Source: DATGZX01 sp035296965 (lineage in GTDB: Bacteria > Planctomycetota > Planctomycetia > Gemmatales > Gemmataceae). Taken from it: a stretch of DNA of 28,111 nt. A model generated the notes under the pieces. That model did no database searches. It was not told where the DNA came from and was given only the letters and a program-made list of their open reading frames with translations. Numbering within the stretch: position 1 is the stretch's first letter; each line of letters begins with the position of its first letter. The stretch spans positions 1 through 28,111 of the forward strand of contig DATGZX010000423.1 of the NCBI GenBank assembly GCA_035296965.1, in the 5' to 3' direction. Position numbers and translations under genes: made by a program. Of the stretch, positions 1 through 6,603 are shown in pieces.

Positions 1-460
1 TCACACCATCGACCAGGTCGGACAAAGGGCAGATCGACCGACGCCGACGGTGACGAGGATGTTGCGGAAGAACTTCTGCTCAACAAAATCTGCACCAACC
101 GGCTTGACAACGGATCCTTCATAGATGCCATGCTTTCGCGAGTTCCGGAGAACGACCCAGACCAGTCAGTCAACATCGCGAAAGCATGTCTCGACCAACC
201 TTGGACGTCCCGTCGAAGGTTGTTGGGCAACCCCAACTTATCCACGGGTGCGGGATTGCTGAGACGAGTCGAGACATGCTTTCGCGAGGATTTGCAGGAT
301 TAGTTTGTCATCTGCTGTAGTCGCGAAAGCATGGCACCCAGCGGTCAGATTCTCCGGCTTTTCGCCCCTTGGACACTTCTCGGCCCAATCCGTACATTTC
401 CACCAATGCTCCGGGACCGGAATCCGGCTGGGGAGAGCAAGTTTTTAGGAAGAGATTCTT
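1..460. other. Repeat-rich leader upstream of ppdK; possible gene ends
   Basis: No complete gene is visible here. The plus-strand frame starting at base 1 is open to a TAG at 301-303 without a start codon, so it could be the tail of a gene entering from the left. The minus strand has a competing open frame that ends with a stop exactly at bases 3-1 and whose last 40 or so residues also read like protein. I cannot decide between them. The stretch holds four copies of a 13-bp motif in alternating orientation (see the repeat entry). From about 334 to 460 I see only the leader of the dikinase gene. Confidence 0.3.
129..333. repeat. Four-copy inverted motif array CATGCTTTCGCGA
   Basis: The 13-mer CATGCTTTCGCGA occurs at 129-141 (+), 176-188 (-), 275-287 (+) and 321-333 (-). 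The copies form two convergent pairs of nearly equal span (129-188, 60 bp; 275-333, 59 bp). The two inner copies extend to a perfect 20-bp inverted repeat, 176-195 against 268-287, and a further short inverted repeat (AACCTT/AAGGTT) lies between them. The layout resembles paired REP (REPIN-like) palindromes, but the family name is an inference. Confidence 0.8.
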
Positions 461-3190
461 ATGAGCAAGTACGTCTATTTCTTCGGCTCCGGCAAGGCGG
501 AAGGCCGGGCTGATATGAAGGAACTGCTCGGCGGCAAGGGTGCAAACCTTGCGGAAATGACCAACATCGCCCTGCCGGTCCCAGCCGGGTTCACGCTCAC
601 CACCGAGGTTTGCACGTATTACTACGACCACGACCGGACTTACCCGCCTGAACTCAAGGCCGAAGTCAACGACGCGATGCGCCGGACCGAAGCTGCCATG
701 AGCGCCAAGTTTGGCGATCCCAAGAACCCGCTGCTGGTTTCCTGCCGTTCCGGCGCGCGCGTCAGCATGCCGGGCATGATGGACACGGTGCTCAACATCG
801 GGCTCAACGAGTCGACGCTGCGCGGCTTGATCGAGAAGACCGGCAACGAGCGCTTTGCCTGGGATAGCTATCGCCGCTTCGTACAGATGTATGGCGACGT
901 CGTGCTCGGCCTCAAGCCGCAGTCGAAGCTCGAAATCGATCCTTTCGAGCAAATCATGGACGAGCTGAAAGAGCACAAGAAGGTCAAGCTCGATACCGAG
1001 CTGACCACCGACGATCTCAAAGAACTGGTGAAGCGCTTCAAGAGGGCGGTGAAGGAGCGGACCGGCAAGGATTTCCCGGAGGACGCCTACGACCAGATGT
1101 GGGGCGCCATCGGCGCGGTGTTCGGCTCGTGGATGAACGATCGCGCGATTGTTTATCGCCGGCAGTACAGCATTCCGCACGAGTGGGGCACGGCCGCCAA
1201 CATCTGCTCGATGGTCTTCGGCAACATGGGTGACGACTGTTGCACCGGCGTCGCCTTCACGCGCGACCCGGCGACGGGCGAGAAAGTATTTTACGGCGAA
1301 TATCTCATCAACGCCCAGGGCGAAGACGTGGTCGCCGGCATCCGCACGCCGAAGAAGATCGCCGAGCTGCAGAAGGACATGCCTGCCGTCTACAAGCAGC
1401 TCGATGACATTCGCGGCGTCCTGGAGAAGCACTACCGCGACGTTCAGGATGTCGAGTTCACGGTGCAAAAAGGTAAGCTCTGGATGCTGCAGACGCGCAA
1501 CGGCAAGCGGACCGGGTTTGCCGCGGTGCGCTTCGCCGTGGACATGGTTCATGAGGGGCTCATCGCCAGGGACGAAGCCCTCTCGGTGTCGCGGATTCCG
1601 CCGGACGACCTGAATCAGCTCTTGCAACCGATCTTCGATCCCCAGGCGAAACGTCAAGCCATAGCGGAGAACAAGCTCCTTGCGAAGGGCATCAATGCCG
1701 GCCCAGGAGCCGCGACCGGACGTATCAAGTTTCACGCCGAGGACGCGGAGGCGTGGGTGCACAAGCACGCCAAGGGCGACCCGGAGGGACGCGTGATTCT
1801 CTGCCGTCGGGAGACCAGCCCCGAGGACATCCGCGGCATGCAGGTGGCCGACGGCATCCTGACGGCATTTGGCGGCGCTTCGAGCCATGCGGCGCTCGTG
1901 AGCCGGCAGATGGGCAAGGTCTGCGTGGTCGGCTGCAATGCGCTCAATATCGACTATGCCAAGGGCACGGTCACGGTCGGCAACAAGGTGCTGCGCGACG
2001 GCGACTGGATCAGCATCGACGGCTTCACGGGTGAGGTGGTGGCCGGCCAGGTAGCCACCAAGCCAAGCGAAGTCGTTCAGGTGCTCATCGACAAGTCGCT
2101 CAAGCCCGAACAATCGAAAGTCTATCAGCAGTTTGCCGAGCTGATGAGCTGGGCCGACGGCGTACGCAAGCTACGCGTCCGCACGAACGCCGACAAACCG
2201 AAGGAAGCAAGCGCCGCGGTCGCCTTTGGCGCCGAAGGGATAGGCCTGTGCCGGACGGAGCACATGTTCTTCGAAGGCGATCGCATCGACGCCATGCGCG
2301 AGATGATCCTGGCGACGGCCCTGGATGCACGCAAGAAAGCGCTCGACAAGCTGTTGCCTTACCAACGCGAAGACTTCGAAGGGATCTTCAAGGCGATGCA
2401 GGGCCGGCCCGTCACGATCCGTACGCTGGATCCGCCGCTGCACGAGTTCCTGCCGCACCAGCCAGACCAGCAAAAGGAACTGAGTGCTAAGATCGGCATA
2501 CCCGTCGAGGTCATTGCTCGCCGGGTGCAGGAGCTACATGAAGCCAACCCAATGCTGGGGCACCGCGGCTGCCGGCTTGGCATCGTCTACCCCGAGATCA
2601 CCGAGATGCAGTGCCGGGCGATCTTCGAAGCTGCTTGCATTGTCCAGCAGGGCGGCACCAAGGTCGAGCCGGAAATCATGATTCCCCTGGTCGGTTTCTT
2701 GCCGGAGTTGAAAGCTCAGGCCAAAATCGTGCACGAGACCGCCGCGAAGGTATTCGCGGAGAAGGGCGCTACGGTGCCCTACCTCGTCGGCACGATGATC
2801 GAGCTGCCTCGGGCCTGCGTCGTTGCCGACCAGATTGCCAAGGAAGCGCAGTTCTTCAGTTTCGGCACGAACGATCTCACGCAGACGACACTCGGCATGA
2901 GCCGGGACGATTACGGCAGCTTCATTCGCTATTACATGGAGCACGATATCGTTCCCAAGGATCCGTTCCAAACGATCGACGTGGATGGCGTCGGCGGCCT
3001 GATGAAGATTGGCGTCGAGCGCGGTCGCAGTACCCGGCCCGATCTGAAAATCGGCATCTGCGGCGAACATGGCGGCGATCCGGACACGGTGAAATTCTGC
3101 CACAAGATCGGGTTGAACTACGTGAGCTGCAGCCCCTTCCGTGTGCCGATCGCTCGGCTCGCGGCTGCCCAGGCGGCCTTGGGCAAGTAG
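461..3190 (+). CDS. ppdK: Pyruvate, phosphate dikinase
   Basis: This 909-residue cytoplasmic enzyme interconverts pyruvate, ATP and phosphate with phosphoenolpyruvate, AMP and pyrophosphate. The length fits the bacterial family (about 870-910). An N-terminal ATP-grasp part (about 1-340) carries the motif LLGGKGANLAEM. The swivelling phosphohistidine domain has GGASSHAALVSRQMGK with the catalytic His at residue 476. The C-terminal PEP/pyruvate barrel (about 540-905) contains TLDPPLHEFLP, GTMIELPRA, FSFGTNDLTQ and GICGEHGG, with the catalytic Cys at residue 867. The ATG at 461 is preceded by an AGGAAGAG ribosome site. A PhnD-like gene begins only 27 bp downstream, so the two may share a transcript. 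No PPDK regulatory protein gene is visible. Family assignment is near certain; whether it runs in the glycolytic or gluconeogenic direction cannot be read from the sequence. Confidence 0.97.
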   Translation: MSKYVYFFGSGKAEGRADMKELLGGKGANLAEMTNIALPVPAGFTLTTEVCTYYYDHDRTYPPELKAEVNDAMRRTEAAMSAKFGDPKNPLLVSCRSGARVSMPGMMDTVLNIGLNESTLRGLIEKTGNERFAWDSYRRFVQMYGDVVLGLKPQSKLEIDPFEQIMDELKEHKKVKLDTELTTDDLKELVKRFKRAVKERTGKDFPEDAYDQMWGAIGAVFGSWMNDRAIVYRRQYSIPHEWGTAANICSMVFGNMGDDCCTGVAFTRDPATGEKVFYGEYLINAQGEDVVAGIRTPKKIAELQKDMPAVYKQLDDIRGVLEKHYRDVQDVEFTVQKGKLWMLQTRNGKRTGFAAVRFAVDMVHEGLIARDEALSVSRIPPDDLNQLLQPIFDPQAKRQAIAENKLLAKGINAGPGAATGRIKFHAEDAEAWVHKHAKGDPEGRVILCRRETSPEDIRGMQVADGILTAFGGASSHAALVSRQMGKVCVVGCNALNIDYAKGTVTVGNKVLRDGDWISIDGFTGEVVAGQVATKPSEVVQVLIDKSLKPEQSKVYQQFAELMSWADGVRKLRVRTNADKPKEASAAVAFGAEGIGLCRTEHMFFEGDRIDAMREMILATALDARKKALDKLLPYQREDFEGIFKAMQGRPVTIRTLDPPLHEFLPHQPDQQKELSAKIGIPVEVIARRVQELHEANPMLGHRGCRLGIVYPEITEMQCRAIFEAACIVQQGGTKVEPEIMIPLVGFLPELKAQAKIVHETAAKVFAEKGATVPYLVGTMIELPRACVVADQIAKEAQFFSFGTNDLTQTTLGMSRDDYGSFIRYYMEHDIVPKDPFQTIDVDGVGGLMKIGVERGRSTRPDLKIGICGEHGGDPDTVKFCHKIGLNYVSCSPFRVPIARLAAAQAALGK

Positions 3191-3217
3191 GAACAGGAAG
3201 AGAGAAGTACCCCAGTG

Positions 3218-4300
3218 ATGTTATTTGGCGAGCGGCAGCGACGGTTCTCCCCTCGCCCCGGTACTCCGGAGAGAGGGGTCGGGGGTGAGGGGTCTTGGCC
3301 GGGGATCGTTCGTCCCCCTCACCCCCGACCCCTCACCCCCGAAGCGGGGGAGAGGGGCGACTATAACCTGCCGCTCACCCTTCAAATCTTTTCAACAAGG
3401 CTGTCGACGGCGGCTTTTGTTCTCGCGTCGTTGGCGGCTGTCTGCCTTTGCACGACCGCCATCCCCGCGGACACTCAGCAGGGGAAAGCCGACCTCCTCC
3501 ACATAGGCTCCTGCGCCAGTCTCGCCCTCGATGCTTCCGGCGGCAAGGAGGACGTGGCCATCGACAACCTGAAGAGCTTTATCAAGTCAGAAACCGGGTT
3601 TGACAGCGACATCCTGCGCCAGAAGACCTGGAGCGACCTGGCGGACAAACTGGCCAAGAAAGAGTTAGAGCTGGGCGTATTTCAAGGGATCGAATTTGCA
3701 TGGGCCCACCACAAATATCCGGATCTCCATCCCCTGGCACTCGCGGTCAATGGAGATTCTTATCGATATGCAAGCGTGCTCGCCCGCAAGGAGGACAAGG
3801 CCACTGATTTTGCCGGTTTGCGTGGGCAAACCCTTGCCTTGCCAGCCGTCGGCCAGAGCCATTTGCGAGTGTTCGTGGATCGGCTCAGTCAGTCGCAGGG
3901 CAAGGCGCCGGAGGCATTTTTCGCAAAGATCACCTCTCCCGAAAACATCGAAGACACTCTGGACGATCTTGCAGATGGGATGGTGCAAGCGGCAACCGTC
4001 GATCGCGTCGGCCTCGAAGCCTACAAACGCCGGAAGCCTGGCCGTTTTGCCCGGCTGAAGGTGATCGCGGAATCGTCGGCTTTCCCGCCGCCGCTCATCG
4101 CGTATTTCGACCACACGCTGGAAAAGGCGAAGCTGGAGCGCTTCCAAGAAGGACTTCTCAACGCGCGCCGGAAAAAAGCAGGACAGAGATTGCTCAATCT
4201 GTTCAAGCTCACCGGCTTCGAGAAGGTGCCCGCCAACTTCAACGAGGTGCTGGCGGCGGTGCAAAAGGAGTATCCGCGGGCGAAGAGCGAGGTGAAGTAA
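3218..4300 (+). CDS. PhnD-like periplasmic phosphate/phosphonate-binding protein
   Basis: The mature part (from about residue 85 of 360) resembles the PhnD/phosphonate-binding type of ABC transporter substrate-binding proteins: an early GSCASLALDA segment, the middle motif ELGVFQGIEFAW, then LRGQTLALP and a SPENIEDTLDDLADGMVQAATVD-type region. It probably binds an oxyanion or small ligand in the periplasm. No permease or ATPase gene is adjacent, so it may act as an orphan sensor or binding protein. The ATG at 3218 follows a purine-rich GGAAGAGAGAAG. About 45 residues between the start and the hydrophobic signal segment (STAAFVLASLAAVCLC) are encoded by a dispersed 133-bp repeat. No in-frame ATG, GTG or TTG lies between the repeat and the hydrophobic segment, so either the repeat is translated or a rarer start is used. 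Ligand unknown. Confidence 0.75.
   Translation: MLFGERQRRFSPRPGTPERGVGGEGSWPGIVRPPHPRPLTPEAGERGDYNLPLTLQIFSTRLSTAAFVLASLAAVCLCTTAIPADTQQGKADLLHIGSCASLALDASGGKEDVAIDNLKSFIKSETGFDSDILRQKTWSDLADKLAKKELELGVFQGIEFAWAHHKYPDLHPLALAVNGDSYRYASVLARKEDKATDFAGLRGQTLALPAVGQSHLRVFVDRLSQSQGKAPEAFFAKITSPENIEDTLDDLADGMVQAATVDRVGLEAYKRRKPGRFARLKVIAESSAFPPPLIAYFDHTLEKAKLERFQEGLLNARRKKAGQRLLNLFKLTGFEKVPANFNEVLAAVQKEYPRAKSEVK
3244..3376 (+). repeat. 133-bp dispersed repeat, copy 1
   Basis: This GC-rich element, itself partly palindromic (runs of CCCTCACCCCCGACCCCTC and complements), has a second copy in inverse orientation at 18784-18916. By eye about nine of 133 bases differ and there is no length difference. 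It lies inside the 5' end of the PhnD-like reading frame, which stays open across it and reads Pro/Arg/Gly-rich. Confidence 0.9.
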
Positions 4301-4336
4301 GCGTTTGGCAGGTGGGGCACTGCGACGCTCGGCTCA

Positions 4337-4399
4337 TCACCCGGCCCCTGACGGGGCTCGGCTCGCCTGGCGAGCCGAGCCCCGTGAGGGGCCGGGTGA
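4337..4399. repeat. 63-bp near-perfect palindrome
   Basis: The left arm 4337-4367 and right arm 4369-4399 are inverted copies of 31 bp with one mismatch, around a single central base. It lies 36 bp after the PhnD-like stop and lacks a following T-run, so it is more likely an intergenic palindromic repeat than a classical terminator, although a transcript would fold strongly. Confidence 0.85.
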
Positions 4400-4457
4400 A
4401 GCGATCCCACAACAAACACCCGCCCAAACCTATATGACGGTGCGTAATTCGGCAGCA

Positions 4458-4521
4458 TTTGTGGGGCACGTTTTCAACGTGCCGGCCGGCGTCTGGGCAC
4501 GTTACAAACGTGCCCCACAAA
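4458..4521. repeat. Inverted repeat with nested GCACGTT/AACGTGC palindromes
   Basis: The arms 4458-4483 and 4496-4521 are 26 bp with two mismatches and a 12-bp loop. Each arm is itself a small inverted repeat (GCACGTT-N3-AACGTGC), so the DNA could form one long hairpin or two short ones. The rest of 4301-4624 holds no gene I can support; a short open frame across the palindromes is an artefact of their composition. Confidence 0.8.
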
Positions 4522-4579
4522 CCGCAGCAGCCGATTCACGCACGGCCATATAGTGTGACACTCTCTCACACAGTCAGCC

Positions 4580-4608
4580 TTGCTCGCTCAGCCACATTTA
4601 CTCATAAT
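4580..4608 (+). promoter_or_regulatory. Candidate sigma-70-type promoter for the DUF1214/DUF1254 pair
   Basis: TTGCTC at 4580-4585 and CATAAT at 4603-4608 are separated by 17 bp. The -10 matches consensus at five of six positions, the -35 at only three. Transcription would begin near 4615, giving a very short leader before the ATG at 4625. Confidence 0.35.
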
Positions 4609-4624
4609 CGGTGACTGATTTCTT

Positions 4625-5212
4625 ATGAAGCGTGCTCTTCGGTACACTTTTGTCGTCCTCGCTGCGATCATCCTGGGCGTTGCCTCCGCCTGGTTCGTAC
4701 TGACGCGTCATGCAGTGAGTTCGGTCCAGAACGGTCCCTGGCTTTACGATCCAATGGTGGGTAGCCAGGCGGCCGGTCCATATTTGCGCGCCCAGGTCGC
4801 TCATATCGCTTTACTGGCCCTCAATAACTCCGAGACCATCTACTTCGTGGCCAACCAGGATTCGGCCGGCAATGCCCTGCGCTGCGAAGGGACCTACCGC
4901 ATCGATGGCCGTGATTTCGACGCGCGCTGGTGGAGCATTACGGCATATGGCGAAGATGGATTCCTGATGGCCAACGATCAGAACCGCTACTCCTACAACA
5001 TGACCAATCTCGCGCGCAACGAGGACGGCGGTTACACCATTTGCCTGTCGCGCGCGCAGCGCTCGGGAAACTGGATACCTCTGGGTGCAGGCGAAACATT
5101 CAGCATATGGTTGAGGTTTTATAACCCGAGCGCGGCACTGCGCGAGCACCTGGCTACGATGGAGTTGCCGCGCATCGTCCGTGAGGATGGAACCCATGCG
5201 AATGCTCAGTAA
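4625..5212 (+). CDS. DUF1214 domain protein, membrane-anchored
   Basis: The 195-residue product starts with a positively charged end and a hydrophobic segment (about residues 7-27), which should anchor it in the membrane or export it. The remainder matches the pattern I know for DUF1214: NSETIYFVANQDSAGN, then CEGTYRIDG, DARWWSITAYGEDGFL and a YTICLS strand near the end. The molecular function of the family is unknown. DUF1214 is usually found together with DUF1254, either fused or adjacent, and the next gene is DUF1254-like and overlaps this one, which supports both calls. No strong Shine-Dalgarno sequence is visible at the ATG. Confidence 0.8.
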   Translation: MKRALRYTFVVLAAIILGVASAWFVLTRHAVSSVQNGPWLYDPMVGSQAAGPYLRAQVAHIALLALNNSETIYFVANQDSAGNALRCEGTYRIDGRDFDARWWSITAYGEDGFLMANDQNRYSYNMTNLARNEDGGYTICLSRAQRSGNWIPLGAGETFSIWLRFYNPSAALREHLATMELPRIVREDGTHANAQ

Positions 5213-5735
5213 GCGGACGGTGCTTGGAACGACCGGCACCCTGGCGCTGGCGGCGGGAGTCCACTATGCCTTCATCGTCGCCTACCCTCATGCGATTATT
5301 GCCGGCTTGCAAAGGCGCTTGATCAATAATGACTACCCCGTGAATTCCTTGCGTCATGGGAATCGGCCGACTGCCAAGGACCGCCTGGTGGTCGGCCCCA
5401 GCCCGGATATCATCTATTCGATCGGCGTGTACGACGTTTCCAAAGCCCCGTTGCGAATTACCGGCCCGCTCACGGACTCCTACGCTTCCCTCTCGTTGTA
5501 CGCGCATAACAGCGATAATTTCTTTGTGCAGAACGACCAGCAAGTCGAAGGTGGTCATTTTGATCTCGTGCTGATCGGGCCCAACGCCACCGACCCGCAC
5601 GTGAATGGCGTACCCACGGTACGAGCGCCCACCAATACCGGCATCATCCTCTTCCGTTTCTTCGCTGGCGAAGGGTCGCAATTCGAGAAGATCGATAGCC
5701 GAAGACGCGAGATCACCTGCACGCCGTTGCGGTAA
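5196..5735 (+). CDS. DUF1254 domain protein, exported
   Basis: This protein of about 179 residues has an N-terminal hydrophobic segment (TVLGTTGTLALAAGVHYAF) followed by a DUF1254-like body with PVNSLRHGNRPTAKDRLVV, IIYSIGVYDVSKAPLRI and SLSLYAHNSDNFFVQND. The ATG at 5196 is chosen because GAGG at 5183-5186 lies nine bases upstream; a GTG at 5181 and ATGs at 5187 and 5202 are alternatives. The start overlaps the end of the DUF1214 gene by 17 bp, implying coupled translation. It is short compared with full-length DUF1254 proteins, which commonly exceed 400 residues and include DUF1214; here the two domains are on separate, compact genes. Function unknown. Confidence 0.75.
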   Translation: MRMLSKRTVLGTTGTLALAAGVHYAFIVAYPHAIIAGLQRRLINNDYPVNSLRHGNRPTAKDRLVVGPSPDIIYSIGVYDVSKAPLRITGPLTDSYASLSLYAHNSDNFFVQNDQQVEGGHFDLVLIGPNATDPHVNGVPTVRAPTNTGIILFRFFAGEGSQFEKIDSRRREITCTPLR

Positions 5736-5810
5736 CCCACGCCGCCAGAGTCCCGGCCCTGCCGAGAATCCCCGAATTAAGTGACGCGCTCAGGGCCTTG
5801 CGAAATAGAG

Positions 5811-5847
5811 GAAACAAAAGCGGCGCTTTGCCGCCGCTTTTGTTTTC
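5811..5847 (+). terminator. Hairpin terminator after the DUF1254 gene
   Basis: The stem AAAAGCGGCG (5817-5826) pairs with CGCCGCTTTT (5833-5842) around a six-base loop and runs into TTTTGTTTT, the form of an intrinsic terminator. The flanks GAGGAAACAAAAGCGGCG and CCGCCGCTTT...TTTTCCCTTC recur around the hairpin at 17018-17084, so it is also a member of a repeat family. Confidence 0.6.
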
Positions 5848-5985
5848 CCTTCACCCACTTGTCTAAACAAACCCATGGTCACTATAGTTCTGAAGGAGAC
5901 TTGGGATAGTCTTTCTGCCCCAGGAACACGATCCTGACCCGGGTGGCGGAGTGGAACGCGGAGTCCATGCGTGGGAACATTGCGG

Positions 5986-6576
5986 ATGATCGAATCGCCG
6001 CCCACTCGCGCAAGCTTGCTGATCCGCCTGCGGGACACTCAGGATCAGGAGGCCTGGCGGCAGTTCATCGAGATCTATTCAAGCCTCATCTATGGCTTCG
6101 CGCGCCGGCGCGGTCTCCAGGATGCCGATGCCGCGGACCTGATGCAGGAGGTGCTGCGCTCTGTCTCCATGGCCATGGGGCACCTCAATTATGATCCGGC
6201 CCGAGGTTCGTTCCGCGGCTGGCTGTACACGATCACCCGAAACAAGCTCGTCACATTTCTGGACAGGCAAAAGCGGCTGATACGCGGCACTGGGGAATCT
6301 GGCACGCACGAACGGCTGGCGGAAGAACCCTTGCCCGAGGAAGATCACGAGTGGGACGAGGAATACGAACGCCGGTTGTTCGCATGGGCGGCCGAGCGCG
6401 TGCGTACCGCTGCGAGCGAGTCGGTGTGGCAAGCCTTCTGGCAGACGGCGGTGGATGGCAAAGCTCCGAAAGACGTGGCCAAATCATTGGGGATTTCGGT
6501 GGGAGCGGTGTACGTCGCCAAGAGCAGGATTTTGGCCCAGGTGAAAGCACAAATTCAGCAATTGCAAGAGGCGTGA
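5986..6576 (+). CDS. ECF-type RNA polymerase sigma factor
   Basis: The product of 196 residues has a sigma-2 region (about 5-90) with LRDTQDQEAWRQFIEIY, DADAADLMQEVL and GSFRGWLYTITRNKL, and a sigma-4 helix-turn-helix (about 140-190) with APKDVAKSLGISVGAVYVAK. It should direct RNA polymerase to a small set of promoters. The wording of the motifs is that of ECF factors common in planctomycetes. Start choice is open between the GTG at 5971 and the ATG at 5986; neither has a strong ribosome site. The kinase gene follows after 27 bp, and its N-terminus carries an anti-sigma-like zinc finger, so the two are very probably a regulatory pair. Target genes are unknown. Confidence 0.9.
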   Translation: MIESPPTRASLLIRLRDTQDQEAWRQFIEIYSSLIYGFARRRGLQDADAADLMQEVLRSVSMAMGHLNYDPARGSFRGWLYTITRNKLVTFLDRQKRLIRGTGESGTHERLAEEPLPEEDHEWDEEYERRLFAWAAERVRTAASESVWQAFWQTAVDGKAPKDVAKSLGISVGAVYVAKSRILAQVKAQIQQLQEA

Positions 6577-6603
6577 CGGTCAGCGCCAGCGAGGTAAATC
6601 ATC

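Noticed and set aside
308..2113. A 601-codon minus-strand open frame opposite the dikinase gene
   Set aside because: It is antisense to a gene with unmistakable catalytic motifs; long antisense frames are expected in GC-rich genes with strong third-position bias, and the translation shows only the His/Arg/Leu/Val-rich texture typical of such shadows.
3244..3376. Possible CRISPR or tandem array in the GC-rich repeat
   Set aside because: There is one copy here and one inverted copy 15 kb away, with no regular spacers, so it is a dispersed repeat.
4305..4553. An 82-codon plus frame after the PhnD-like gene
   Set aside because: It is made almost entirely of the two palindromes and would encode low-complexity, repeat-derived sequence.
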